A DNA stretch of 64,000 nt, taken from the NCBI RefSeq assembly GCF_016863095.1, contig NZ_BOOF01000025.1, forward strand, positions 1-64,000. The letters are read 5' to 3'. Shown here one piece after another: positions 52,227 through 60,659 of this stretch. Every line of letters starts with the position of its first letter. Within the stretch, counting starts at the first letter, position 1. The notes beneath the pieces were generated by a model that did not search any database, was not told the origin of the DNA, and worked only from the letters and a program-made list of their open reading frames with translations. Origin of the DNA: Microbispora siamensis. GTDB lineage: Bacteria > Actinomycetota > Actinomycetes > Streptosporangiales > Streptosporangiaceae. The translations under genes were made by a program, and so were the position numbers.

Positions 52227-53279
52227 ATGAGCACACGTCGCAAGGTCGGGATCGCCGGAGCGGTCTTCGGTGCGGCGTCGGCGGGAGTGGCGGCGGCCAC
52301 GCTCGCCAAGAGGTACGCCGTCGGCCGCATCCGCCTGCGGCCGGACCTGGAGGCGAGTGAGCCCTTCGGCGAGCTGCACGGACGTTCGGTGACGCTCACG
52401 ACCTCGGACGGCGTGAAGATCCATGCCGAGATCGACGGCGTGGAGGACGCCCCGCTGACCGTGGTGCTCTGCCACGGCTACTGCCTGTGCTCGGACTCCT
52501 GGCACTACCAGCGGCGCGACCTGCGCGACTCCTACCGGCTGGTGCTGTGGGACCAGCGCTGCCACGGCCAGTCCGCCCGCGCGATGTCCAGCGACTGCAC
52601 GATCGAGCGCCTCGGCGAGGACCTCGCGCTCGTGCTGGACGAGCTCGTCCCCGGGCCGTGCGTGGTGGTGGGCCACTCCATGGGCGGCATGACGATCATG
52701 GCGCTGGCGGAGCGGCGGCCCGAGCTGTTCGGCGACAAGATCCGCGGGGTGTCGCTGATCGCGACCTCGGCGGGCAAGCTCGCCGAGCTCACCCTGGGCC
52801 TGCCCGCCCTGGTCTCCAAGCTCGTCAACCTCGCGGTGCCGCCCGCCGTCTCGATCATGCGCAGGAGCGGCGCGCTGGTCGACCGGGGCCGTGAGGCCGG
52901 CACCGACCTGTCGTTCCTGGCGCTGCGTCACCTCGGGTTCGGCGATTCCAAGAACGTCAGCCCGACCGTCGTGGACTTCGTCGAGTCGATGATCAGGGCC
53001 ACCCCCTCGGAGGTGATCGCCGACTTCTACCCGGCGCTGATGTCGCACGACAAGCTCACCGCGCTCGACGTGCTCAACAAGGTGCCGACCGCGATCATCG
53101 TGGGGGAGCGCGACTGGCTGACGCCGCTCGACCACAGCAGGGCGATCGCGGCGGCCGTGCCGACCGCGCAGCTCACCATCGTGCCTGAGACGTCGCATCT
53201 CGTGCAGCTCGAACGGCCCGACGCGGTGAACGAGGCGCTGCGCGAGCTGCTGAAGCGGGCGGAGAGGGGAAACGCGTGA
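52227..53279 (+). CDS. Alpha/beta hydrolase
   Basis: A 350-residue alpha/beta hydrolase with an N-terminal hydrophobic stretch (residues 6-27) that may anchor it to the membrane. LCHGYCLCSDSW carries the oxyanion His-Gly, GHSMGG the nucleophile Ser, GERDWLTP the acid and SHLVQLERPD the His. Substrate unknown. The ATG follows GAGGAGGG. It sits between alr and tsaE and overlaps tsaE by 4 bases, a conserved but unexplained position in actinobacteria. Confidence 0.9.
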   Translation: MSTRRKVGIAGAVFGAASAGVAAATLAKRYAVGRIRLRPDLEASEPFGELHGRSVTLTTSDGVKIHAEIDGVEDAPLTVVLCHGYCLCSDSWHYQRRDLRDSYRLVLWDQRCHGQSARAMSSDCTIERLGEDLALVLDELVPGPCVVVGHSMGGMTIMALAERRPELFGDKIRGVSLIATSAGKLAELTLGLPALVSKLVNLAVPPAVSIMRRSGALVDRGREAGTDLSFLALRHLGFGDSKNVSPTVVDFVESMIRATPSEVIADFYPALMSHDKLTALDVLNKVPTAIIVGERDWLTPLDHSRAIAAAVPTAQLTIVPETSHLVQLERPDAVNEALRELLKRAERGNA

Positions 53280-53737
53280 CCACGGCCGAGTTCCGGGCCG
53301 CGACCGCCGAGGAGACGCGGGCGCTGGGCGCGCGGCTGGCCACGCTGCTCGCCCCCGGAGACCTGGTCGTGCTGAGCGGGCCGCTGGGCGCGGGGAAGAC
53401 GACGCTGGTGCAGGGCGTCGCGGAGGGCCTGAAGGTGCGCGGGCCGATCACGTCCCCCACGTTCGTGATCGCCCGGGTCCACCCGTCCCTGTCCGGCGGG
53501 CCGGCGCTCGTGCACGTGGACGCCTACCGGCTGGGCGGCACGCTGGAGGTAGACGACCTCGACCTCGACGCCTCGCTGGAGGAGTCGGTGACCGTGGTCG
53601 AGTGGGGCGAGGGCCTGGTCGAGGGCCTGTCCGAGGACCGCCTGGAGGTCCACCTCGAGCGGGACGCCGAGGGCGAGGAGCGCCGCGTACGGGTGACGGG
53701 CGTGGGCCCGCGCTGGTCGGAGCTCTCCCTCACCTGA
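53276..53737 (+). CDS. tsaE: tRNA t6A biosynthesis ATPase TsaE
   Basis: ATPase that supports the TsaB-TsaD complex in making threonylcarbamoyl-adenosine at tRNA position 37. 153 residues. The P-loop SGPLGAGKTTLVQG and the family motif ITSPTFVI, then HVDAYRL, are clear. The GTG at 53276 overlaps the hydrolase stop by 4 bases. In most actinobacteria tsaB follows directly; here two genes intervene. Confidence 0.96.
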   Translation: MTTAEFRAATAEETRALGARLATLLAPGDLVVLSGPLGAGKTTLVQGVAEGLKVRGPITSPTFVIARVHPSLSGGPALVHVDAYRLGGTLEVDDLDLDASLEESVTVVEWGEGLVEGLSEDRLEVHLERDAEGEERRVRVTGVGPRWSELSLT

Positions 53738-53965
53738 GCACCCTCCCCCTGAGGCACGGAGCCACATAAAGGGCCGCAACACGGACTCTGACGTGCGACA
53801 AGGACCTGCGGGGACAAGCCGGGCGTCGTTCGTACGCGATCCAGACCGGTCCGCCGCACAGTCCTTGACGCCTGTCCGCGTTCCTGTGGATCATCGAGAC
53901 CAAGGAAGATCCTCGGCCATGAGTCGGTAAGGATTTTCTGGGTAAGGGACCGGCGTGGAAGAGGT

Positions 53966-54610
53966 GTGCCGTTGAGCAGGATCACGCAGGTCGCCGTCGG
54001 AGGAGCCTTACTGTTCGGCGCGCTGGGCTGCACCGCGTCGGCCGAGACGGTCTCCACCGACCCCACGATGACGCTGACACCGGCCCTGCCGACGCCGCTC
54101 GTCTCGGTCTCGCGGCAGGACGTGCGGGTGGAGGTCGATCCGAAGCGGATCGTCGGCGGGTCGACCAAGAGCATCCATATCACCGCCAGGTGCCCGCTGC
54201 CCCAGGGCGGCACCGAGTATCGGGCGACCGCCCGCTCCGACGCCTTCACGGGGCTCGTCACGCTGGTCGCCCCGGCGCCGTCGTCGGCCTCCCCGACCGC
54301 GACCGTGCCGATGGTGCGCGGCAGCGCGACCATCAGGGCCGGGGCCAAGGCGGGCGGCTACCGCGTGCAGGTGCGTTGCGAGGCCACCAACGACATCGGC
54401 AGCGCGTCGTTCAGGATCGTCGCGCCGGAGCCCGACCACACCGAGGACCACACGAGGATTCCCACCCGGGCGCCGCACGCGGGCGGCGGCGGCACGGCGG
54501 CCGGGGGCCCCGAAGACGACTCGGGCCTGCCGACGGGCGTCACCGTCGTCGTGCTGCTGGCCGCGCTCGGCGTCGGCATCGGCGTGGCCCGCAGGCGCTC
54601 CGGAGCCTGA
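53966..54610 (+). CDS. Exported protein with LPTG-like C-terminal anchor
   Basis: A 214-residue protein of unknown function. It has an N-terminal signal peptide with a GALGC stretch near residues 18-22 that might be a lipobox, a Thr/Pro-rich segment, an extracellular domain of about 110 residues with two Cys (C76, C128), and a C-terminal tail. The tail is LPTG (188-191), a hydrophobic helix and RRR (209-211), the layout of a sortase substrate. The next gene is a sortase. The start may be GTG 53966 or, with better spacing from GAGG, TTG 53972. Confidence 0.75.
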   Translation: MPLSRITQVAVGGALLFGALGCTASAETVSTDPTMTLTPALPTPLVSVSRQDVRVEVDPKRIVGGSTKSIHITARCPLPQGGTEYRATARSDAFTGLVTLVAPAPSSASPTATVPMVRGSATIRAGAKAGGYRVQVRCEATNDIGSASFRIVAPEPDHTEDHTRIPTRAPHAGGGGTAAGGPEDDSGLPTGVTVVVLLAALGVGIGVARRRSGA

Positions 54611-54612
54611 CC

Positions 54613-55167
54613 TTGGCGCTGTCCACCCGGGGGGTGATCATCGCCGGGGTGGTCACCGGGCTCGCGTTCGCCGCCGTCGCCGGCGGCAAGGGGATGACGG
54701 ACCAGCCCGCCGCCAGGTCCTCCGTCGTCCCCAAGCGGATCGACATCCCGGCGCTGCACCTCAAGGCCCCCCTCATGAAGCTCGGCCTGTCCTACGAGGG
54801 CGACGTCGAACTGCCGCCGTTCGACAAGCCGTCCACCGCGGGCTGGTACACCGGAAGCGCCGTGCCGGGCGACCCCGGCGCCTCCGTGATCATCGGCCAC
54901 GTGGACACCAAGACCGCTCCCGCCGTCTTCTACCGGCTGCGCGACCTGCGTGAGGGAGCGGTCGTGAAGGTGGTGCGCAGCGACGGCAAGACCGCCTCCT
55001 ACCGGGTCGACTCGGTGGAGCGCGTGCCGAAGGACGAGTTCCCGGCCGAGCGCGTCTACACCGAGGACGGCCTGCGCCTGATCACCTGCGGCGGGAACTT
55101 CGACTGGGCGCGGCACGAGTACCGCGACAACATCATCGTCTACGCCTCCCTGATCCGGGCCGCCTGA
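54613..55167 (+). CDS. Class F sortase
   Basis: A 184-residue transpeptidase. An N-terminal helix (about 7-25) anchors it. Catalytic H96 is in IIGHVDTK, C159 in LITCGG and R171 follows WARHEY; the layout is that of the actinobacterial class F sortases. The TTG at 54613 is two bases after the upstream stop and has GGAG at 54602-54605, so it is probably coupled to the LPTG-type gene. Biological substrate and role are unknown. Confidence 0.88.
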   Translation: MALSTRGVIIAGVVTGLAFAAVAGGKGMTDQPAARSSVVPKRIDIPALHLKAPLMKLGLSYEGDVELPPFDKPSTAGWYTGSAVPGDPGASVIIGHVDTKTAPAVFYRLRDLREGAVVKVVRSDGKTASYRVDSVERVPKDEFPAERVYTEDGLRLITCGGNFDWARHEYRDNIIVYASLIRAA

Positions 55168-55286
55168 TCCGGGCCGCCTGCCGCAAGGCCGTCCGGCGGG
55201 CGCGCGGGCCGCGCACGTCGCGGCGACGAGGACGAACGGGTCCGGGGACGGACCCCGGGTGTGGTCGTCCGCCTCCGCACAGCGAC

Positions 55287-55292
55287 TACGCT
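55287..55292 (+). promoter_or_regulatory. -10 box for a leaderless tsaB
   Basis: TACGCT is followed by 8 bases and the GTG at 55301. No ribosome-binding site is visible. This gives tsaB its own promoter, separate from tsaE and the sortase pair. Confidence 0.45.
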
Positions 55293-55300
55293 TGACCTTC

Positions 55301-56023
55301 GTGCTTGTCTTGGCCTTCGACACCGCCACTCCCGCCGTCACCGCCGCGCTGTACGACGGCGAGCGCGTGGTGGCGGAGTCGACGACGATCGACGCGCGGC
55401 GGCATGGTGAGCTCCTCGCGCCCGCCGTCGAGCAGGTCCTGCGCGAGTCCGGCGCGACGCTCAAGGACGTCACCGCCATCGTCGCCGGGACCGGCCCCGG
55501 GCCGTACACCGGACTGCGGGTCGGCCTGATGACGGCGACGGCGCTGGCCATGACCGCCGGTGTGCCCGCGTTCGGGGTCTGCACGCTCGACGCCCTCGCC
55601 TACTCCGCGCGGGAGAGCGGGCCGTTCCTCGTCGCGACCGACGCGCGCCGCAGGGAGGTCTTCTGGGCGCGGTACGGCGATCCGCGCACGCGGCTCGACG
55701 GGCCGCGCGTGGACCGGCCGCACGACCTGCCCGGGGAACTGCCCGTGATCGGCGCGGGCGGCGCCATGTACGCCGACGTGATCGGCGCCGACCGGGTGCG
55801 CGGTCCGGAACTTCCCTCGGCGGGAGCGCTCGCGGCCCTGGCGGCCGAGCACCTCGCGACGCTGAGCGAGGAGGAGGTGGCCGAGATCGCCCGGGTGCCC
55901 GAGGGACGCGTGGATTCGGTCGAGAAGGCGCGGGAGCTGGCCGTGCTCGGCCCGCCGCGGCCCATCTACCTGCGGCGTCCCGACGCGCAGGTGCCCGGGG
56001 CGCCGAAGCGGGTGACGGCGTGA
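55301..56023 (+). CDS. tsaB: tRNA t6A biosynthesis protein TsaB
   Basis: Inactive kinase-fold partner that holds TsaD in the t6A complex. 240 residues. VLAFDTATPAVTAAL at the start, HGELLAPAV and GTGPGPYTGLRVGL are family motifs. The GTG at 55301 is taken from homology and from the -10 box upstream; a longer in-frame start at 55259 is unlikely. It is followed by rimI and tsaD. Confidence 0.95.
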   Translation: MLVLAFDTATPAVTAALYDGERVVAESTTIDARRHGELLAPAVEQVLRESGATLKDVTAIVAGTGPGPYTGLRVGLMTATALAMTAGVPAFGVCTLDALAYSARESGPFLVATDARRREVFWARYGDPRTRLDGPRVDRPHDLPGELPVIGAGGAMYADVIGADRVRGPELPSAGALAALAAEHLATLSEEEVAEIARVPEGRVDSVEKARELAVLGPPRPIYLRRPDAQVPGAPKRVTA

Positions 56024-56042
56024 CCCGCCGCGGGGGCACCCC

Positions 56043-56531
56043 ATGAGGCAGGCCGAGGTCGTGCTGCGCCAGATGACCCACGACGATCTGCCGGTCGTGA
56101 TGGACATCGAAAGGACCACGTTCCCCGCGGACGCCTGGAGCGAGGCCATGATGCGTGGCGAGCTGGCCGACCAGCCGCGCACCCGGCACTACGTCGTCGC
56201 CGAGGTGGGCGACCGCGTGGTGGGGTACGCCGGCCTGGCGGCGGCGGGTGACCAGGCCGACGTCCAGACGATCGCGGTCCTCGCCGATCACCGGCGCGCC
56301 GGCGTCGGGACCGCGCTGATGGACGCACTGCTCGCCGAGGCCGCACGGCGCGGCGCGGCCTCGGTGTTCCTGGAGGTGCGCGCCGACAACCCGCCCGCAC
56401 AGGCGATGTACGAGCGGTTCGGCTTCCGGCGGCTGGGCCTGCGGCGGCGCTACTACGAGGACGGCACCGACGCCATCACCATGGTGAAGGACCTCGGTCC
56501 AGGACACGAAGATTTGGGGGGCGGAGCATGA
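56043..56531 (+). CDS. rimI: Ribosomal protein N-acetyltransferase, RimI-type
   Basis: A 162-residue GNAT acetyltransferase, typically acting on the N-terminus of S18 and other proteins. The acetyl-CoA motif VLADHRRAGVGTALMDALL and FLEVRADNPPAQAMYERFGF are clear. It lies between tsaB and tsaD, the usual place. Its stop overlaps a small reading frame that leads into tsaD. Confidence 0.92.
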   Translation: MRQAEVVLRQMTHDDLPVVMDIERTTFPADAWSEAMMRGELADQPRTRHYVVAEVGDRVVGYAGLAAAGDQADVQTIAVLADHRRAGVGTALMDALLAEAARRGAASVFLEVRADNPPAQAMYERFGFRRLGLRRRYYEDGTDAITMVKDLGPGHEDLGGGA

Positions 56532-56638
56532 GCGAGCGTAGCGAGCGAATCAGTAAACGCAGCGCAATTCGCGGCTGGGTCACCTGCGCGCCTCCGGCAC
56601 GACGGGACTCCGAGCCGCAAGGCGAGGAGGTGGCATGA
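56528..56638 (+). CDS. Possible 36-residue peptide between rimI and tsaD
   Basis: A short frame opens with [11 protein letters not shown], overlaps the rimI stop by 4 bases (ATGA) and overlaps the tsaD ATG by 4 bases. GGAG lies just upstream. Its first 20 bases contain an exact GCGAGCG repeat, so it may instead be a chance frame in a genome-wide repeat. It could serve mainly to carry ribosomes to tsaD. Confidence 0.35.
   Translation: MSERSERISKRSAIRGWVTCAPPARRDSEPQGEEVA
56532..56547 (+). repeat. GCGAGCG direct repeat (possible dispersed element)
   Basis: GCGAGCG, two bases and GCGAGCG again. I recall similar GAGCGAGCG-TAGCGAGCGAATC-type sequences as frequent short repeats in actinomycete genomes, but this cannot be tested within one window. 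Confidence 0.4.
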
Positions 56639-57672
56639 GCAGGCGTGACGAGCCGATCGTGCTGGGAATCGAGACGTCCTGCGACGAGACGGGCGTGGGC
56701 ATCGTCCGCGGCCACACGCTGCTGGCCAACACCATCGCCTCCAGCATGGACGAGCACGCCCGCTTCGGCGGCGTGGTGCCGGAGGTGGCCTCGCGGGCCC
56801 ACCTGGAGGCGATGACGCCCACGGTCGAGAGCGCGCTGGCCGCCGCCGGGCTGCGCTTCTCCGACATCGACGCGGTCGCCGTCACCGCCGGCCCCGGTCT
56901 CGCGGGCGCGCTGCTCGTCGGCGTGGCCGCCGCCAAGGCGTACGCGCTGGGGCTCGGTGTCCCGCTCTACGGGGTCAACCACCTCGCCGCGCACGTCGCC
57001 GTGGACCAGTTGGAGCACGGCCCGCTGCCCAAGCCCTCGATCGCGCTGCTGGTGTCGGGAGGACACTCCTCGCTGCTCCTGGTGCCCGACGTGGCGCAGG
57101 ACGTGATCTCGCTCGGGTCCACCGTGGACGACGCGGCCGGGGAGGCGTTCGACAAGGTGGCCCGGGTGCTCGGGCTGCCGTTCCCCGGCGGGCCCCACAT
57201 CGACCGGGCCGCCCGCGACGGCTCGGGCGCGGCGGTGGCCTTCCCTCGTGGCAAGTACGACGACGGCACCCTCGACTTCTCCTTCTCGGGGCTGAAGACT
57301 GCCGTGGCGCGGTGGGTGGAGGCCCGTGAGGCGGCGGGCGAGGCGGTGCCCGTGGCCGACGTCGCCGCGTCGTTCCAGGAGGCGGTCGTGGACGTGCTCA
57401 CCCGCAAGGCCCTGCAGGCGTGCGCCCGTTACGACGTGAAGGACCTGCTGATCGGGGGCGGCGTGGCCGCCAACTCCCGGCTGCGGGCCCTGGCCCAGGA
57501 GCGCTGCGACGCGGCCGGGGTGCGCCTGCGGGTGCCGCGGCCCGGCCTGTGCACCGACAACGGCGCGATGGTGGCGGCGCTCGGCGCGGACCTGGTGTCG
57601 GCGGGCGCGAAGCCCTCCACCCTGGAGATCCCGGCCGACTCGTCGCTCCCGATCACCGTCGTCAACGTCTGA
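56635..57672 (+). CDS. tsaD: tRNA t6A threonylcarbamoyltransferase TsaD
   Basis: Catalytic subunit that transfers the threonylcarbamoyl group to A37 of ANN-decoding tRNAs. 345 residues. [13 protein letters not shown] at the start, the metal-binding His pair in [18 protein letters not shown] and the C-terminal [11 protein letters not shown] are family features. The ATG at 56635 lies after GGCGAGGAGGTGGC. It ends convergently with a coiled-coil gene. Confidence 0.97.
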   Translation: MSRRDEPIVLGIETSCDETGVGIVRGHTLLANTIASSMDEHARFGGVVPEVASRAHLEAMTPTVESALAAAGLRFSDIDAVAVTAGPGLAGALLVGVAAAKAYALGLGVPLYGVNHLAAHVAVDQLEHGPLPKPSIALLVSGGHSSLLLVPDVAQDVISLGSTVDDAAGEAFDKVARVLGLPFPGGPHIDRAARDGSGAAVAFPRGKYDDGTLDFSFSGLKTAVARWVEAREAAGEAVPVADVAASFQEAVVDVLTRKALQACARYDVKDLLIGGGVAANSRLRALAQERCDAAGVRLRVPRPGLCTDNGAMVAALGADLVSAGAKPSTLEIPADSSLPITVVNV

Positions 57673-57711
57673 TCGCCGCCCCGCTCGCCCTCGCCGGCGA
57701 CAGGGGATTCC

Positions 57712-58572
57712 TCAGTCGGCGTGGCCGCGGGCGGGGCGCAGGAGGACCTCGGCGAGCGCCAGCATGGTCTCCTCCAGCGCGGCGAGCCGCCGGGCCACGT
57801 CGCCCCTGGCCGGTTCCATGGCGCGGGTGACCGCGTCCGAGACGGTCTCGGCGATCTGCTCACGGTCGGGCCTGCTGCGCACCGCGTCCGCGAGGGGCAC
57901 GACGGCCCCCGCCGCCAGGGTGAGGTCGGCGTTCATGCCCGCGATGGTGGTGCTCATCTCGTCCACCCCGGCGGCGACGTCCCCGATGCCGGCGCTCAGC
58001 CCGGCGACGGTCGCGTTCATGCCGTCCACGGCGGCTCCCACGCCGCTCTCCACGGCCTCGATCCGGCCCCCGACCGAGTCCAGCCGTTCGACGACGACGG
58101 CCTCCAGCCGTTCGGTGCGCTCGGTGAGCGCGGCGAGGGCCTTGTCGATCCGGGTGAACCGCCCGGCTGCGGCCTCCATGCTCCCCTGGAACTTGCCGAG
58201 CCGGTGCGCGAAGTCCGTCATCCGGTCGGCGATGCCCTGGGTCCGGCCGCCGACCTCGTCCACGTGGTCGCGCAGCAGTTCCATGTGCTGGGCCAGCCCC
58301 TCCGCCCAGGCGGGCGGCCTGACCGCCATGTCGTCGAGCCGCTGGCTGATCGCCTCGAGTGCCACGCCGAGGCCGCCCAGCTCGCGCTCGCGCACCTCGC
58401 GCAGGAGCCACTCCATGCCCTCCAGCCGCTGGCGGATCTCGTCGAGCACGGCGCCCTGCGTCCGCTGCTCGTAGACGTGGTCCTGGGCCGCCCGGGCGAG
58501 CAGTTCACGCATCCGGTCGGAGATGGCGGTCTGGCTGCCCGCCTGGAGGAGGTTGTGGCTGGAATGCTCCAC
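57712..58572 (-). CDS. Alpha-helical coiled-coil protein of unknown function
   Basis: A 286-residue protein that I do not recognise. It is almost wholly helical, with heptad-like repeats such as LTERTERLEAVVVERLDSVGG and a run of GIGDVAAGVDEMSTTIAGM units reminiscent of chemoreceptor or apolipoprotein helices. No signal peptide or membrane helix is seen. The GTG at 58572 has AAGGAGC seven bases upstream; an in-frame start at 58680 adds 36 unlikely residues. It is convergent with tsaD. Confidence 0.7.
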   Translation of the reverse strand: MEHSSHNLLQAGSQTAISDRMRELLARAAQDHVYEQRTQGAVLDEIRQRLEGMEWLLREVRERELGGLGVALEAISQRLDDMAVRPPAWAEGLAQHMELLRDHVDEVGGRTQGIADRMTDFAHRLGKFQGSMEAAAGRFTRIDKALAALTERTERLEAVVVERLDSVGGRIEAVESGVGAAVDGMNATVAGLSAGIGDVAAGVDEMSTTIAGMNADLTLAAGAVVPLADAVRSRPDREQIAETVSDAVTRAMEPARGDVARRLAALEETMLALAEVLLRPARGHAD

Positions 58573-58728
58573 CGAGAATGCTCCTTCACTCGCCGAAACG
58601 TCGGTTCGGCCCGGTCTCGCGCAGATGAACGAACAGGCGGCACGCCCGACGGCCAACTTTAGGCCCTGACCCGCGGCCATCAGGCGTGGAATGAGAAAGG
58701 CGGTAATTGCCGGTGAATTGTTCCTGTT

Positions 58729-59937
58729 TCACCCGTTCGCACTGGTCACGGGCCGGCAGAGCAGGGCGAACGGCCGTTCCTCGATGCGGGTGAGCACGAT
58801 CACGGCGGAATCGTCGCCGGAAAGCCGCAGATCCTTGCGCAGCCGTTCGACGTCGACGGCGGAACCGCGCTTCTTGATGGTGACCGCGCCGACGCGCCGT
58901 TCGCGCAGCGCCGCTCTCAGCCGTTTGAGCGAGAACGGCATGACGTCGGTCACCTCGTAGCAGGGCGCCCAATCCGTGCGTACGAGACGGTCACTCGTGA
59001 CGTAGGCGATCCGGGGATCGAGGAGGTGCCCCGACACGAGGGCGGCGACCTCGGCGACCAGGTGGGCCCGCACCGCGGCGCCGTCGGGTTCGTAGAGATA
59101 GCGGCTCACCGGCCCGGTCTCCGCCTCCGCGCCGGACGCCGTGAGCGTGGCCCCGGACGGCAGCAGGGTGGCGCGCCGGCCGCCCGCTCCCATTCCGGTC
59201 CAGATCGCCGCCTCCTTGACCTCGCCGCGGTACGACACCCACTCAGCCTCGGCGCCCTCGGGGATGAACTCGTACGGGATGCCGGGGGCCACCTTCAGGC
59301 AGGCCGCCGGGGCGCGGGCCACCAGGTCGAGCACGACCGGCCACGTGGGGGAGTACGCCATCGGGTCGAAGGTCCGTCCCCTCGCCCCCCTTCTGGCGGG
59401 GTCGGCGAACAGCAGGCCGTATCCGCCGGGGTCGGCCAGCGCGGCGTCGCCCGTCCGTACGCCGACCAGGGAGGACAGGCCGAGCGCCGCCGCGTTGGCC
59501 CGGGCGATCTCCACGGTCAGCGGGTCGAGGTCCACGGCGTCCACCGGGCAGCCCGCCCTCGCCAGCGCGAGGAGGTCCCCGCCGATGCCGCAGCAGACGT
59601 CCAGCACGGCAGGGCCGCCCTCCGGCCCTCCGGCGGCCCGGATCCCGGCGGCCCGGATCCTGGTGGCGCGGTGTGCGGCGACCTCGGGGCGCGTGGCCTG
59701 CTCCAGCCCGTGCGGGGTGAAGTACATGACCGCGGCGTCGGGGCCGAACTTGACCTCGGCCCGCCGCCGCAGCGACGCCTGGGTGAGCGCCGCCGCCGCG
59801 AGGTCCGCCGGGTGGCTCTTGCGCAACGCGCTCGCGGCGGCCACCGGGTCGGCGCCGTCGGCGAGTATCTTCACGGCCTCGTCCAGGGCCTCGCGCCCTG
59901 CGGGCGTGAGCAGCATGCGGAAGGCGTCCAGGTCCAC
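58729..59937 (-). CDS. SAM-dependent methyltransferase with THUMP-like domain
   Basis: A 402-residue protein. A helical N-terminal region precedes a Rossmann methyltransferase domain with motif I VLDVCCGIGGDLLAL at 111-125 and VDAVDLDPLTVEIARANAA. LLFADPARRGARGRTFDP follows, then a C-terminal THUMP-like domain ending PFALLCRPV. Likely an RNA methyltransferase, by family. The GTG at 59937 is preceded by a -10 box; a longer frame upstream is antisense to the MarR gene and is rejected. Confidence 0.85.
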   Translation of the reverse strand: MDLDAFRMLLTPAGREALDEAVKILADGADPVAAASALRKSHPADLAAAALTQASLRRRAEVKFGPDAAVMYFTPHGLEQATRPEVAAHRATRIRAAGIRAAGGPEGGPAVLDVCCGIGGDLLALARAGCPVDAVDLDPLTVEIARANAAALGLSSLVGVRTGDAALADPGGYGLLFADPARRGARGRTFDPMAYSPTWPVVLDLVARAPAACLKVAPGIPYEFIPEGAEAEWVSYRGEVKEAAIWTGMGAGGRRATLLPSGATLTASGAEAETGPVSRYLYEPDGAAVRAHLVAEVAALVSGHLLDPRIAYVTSDRLVRTDWAPCYEVTDVMPFSLKRLRAALRERRVGAVTIKKRGSAVDVERLRKDLRLSGDDSAVIVLTRIEERPFALLCRPVTSANG

Positions 59938-59944
59938 GCCCGCG

Positions 59945-59950
59945 ACGCTA
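59945..59950 (-). promoter_or_regulatory. -10 box for a leaderless methyltransferase mRNA
   Basis: On the minus strand TAGCGT is followed by 7 bases and the GTG at 59937, with no ribosome-binding site. Confidence 0.45.
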
Positions 59951-59981
59951 CCGCCTGCCCGGCGCGCACGTCGGCGGGCGG

Positions 59982-60542
59982 TCAGCAGGAGCCGACGTCG
60001 CCGAGCGAGGTGAGCAGCTTGCTGAGCAGTCCGGACAGCCGCTCCCGGTCCTCGTCGGTGAGGCCGGACAGCAGCCGCTCCTCGTTGGCCACGTGGCCCT
60101 CCAGCAGCGCGTCGACGACCTCCCGGCCCTCGTCGGTGAGGGTGATCAGGACCATGCGGCGGTTGGTGGGCGCGACCTCCCGGTGCACCAGGCCCCTGGC
60201 GACGAGGCGGTCCACCCGGTTGGTGAGCGCCGCGGAGCTGACCATCGCGGCCGTGGCGAGGTCGCTCATGCAGAGCCGGTGGTCGGGGTTGGACCGGAAG
60301 AGAGTCGCGAGCACGTCGAACTCCCACGGTTCCAGGTCGTGCCCGGCGAAGTACTCCTTGATGCCCTTCTCCAGCAGCCGGGACGCGCGGGAGATCCGCC
60401 CGGCCACTCCCATCGCCGAGCAGTCCACGTCCGGACGCGCCCGCGCCCACTGGCGGAGGATCTGGTCGACGGCGTCGTTGCCGGCGGTGTCGTTCGCGCA
60501 GGTGGCGTTCGTGAGGTCGTCGTTCGTGAGGGTGTCGTTCAT
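59982..60542 (-). CDS. MarR-family transcriptional regulator
   Basis: A 186-residue regulator with the MarR winged helix: CMSDLATAAMVSSAALTNRVDRL is the recognition region and HREVAPTNRRMVLITLTDEG the wing. The N-terminal 25 residues are Asn/Asp/Thr-rich, encoded by imperfect AACGAC repeats. The start is uncertain: ATG 60542, ATG 60590 and GTG 60602 are all in frame and none has a good ribosome site. It is divergent from an epimerase gene and probably regulates it. Confidence 0.88.
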   Translation of the reverse strand: MNDTLTNDDLTNATCANDTAGNDAVDQILRQWARARPDVDCSAMGVAGRISRASRLLEKGIKEYFAGHDLEPWEFDVLATLFRSNPDHRLCMSDLATAAMVSSAALTNRVDRLVARGLVHREVAPTNRRMVLITLTDEGREVVDALLEGHVANEERLLSGLTDEDRERLSGLLSKLLTSLGDVGSC

Positions 60543-60602
60543 AGCGCGCGCGGCCTGGGTCCTCCACGCCGCTCCTCCTCCATCCGTCATCGTAACCGAC
60601 AC

Positions 60603-60614
60603 TTCGACGTTGAA
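60603..60614. promoter_or_regulatory. Candidate MarR operator
   Basis: An imperfect palindrome (TTCGACGTTGAA) centred on ACGT, of the kind MarR proteins bind. It overlaps the -35 box of the epimerase promoter at 60610-60615. Confidence 0.4.
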
Positions 60615-60639
60615 ATGTGAGCCGGGCGTGGGGTACCTT
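60610..60639 (+). promoter_or_regulatory. Probable promoter of the epimerase gene
   Basis: TTGAAA (60610-60615), an 18-base spacer and TACCTT (60634-60639). The start would be near 60646. The -35 lies within the MarR-type palindrome. Confidence 0.5.
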
Positions 60640-60659
60640 CTCCATCGAACAGTAAGGCA

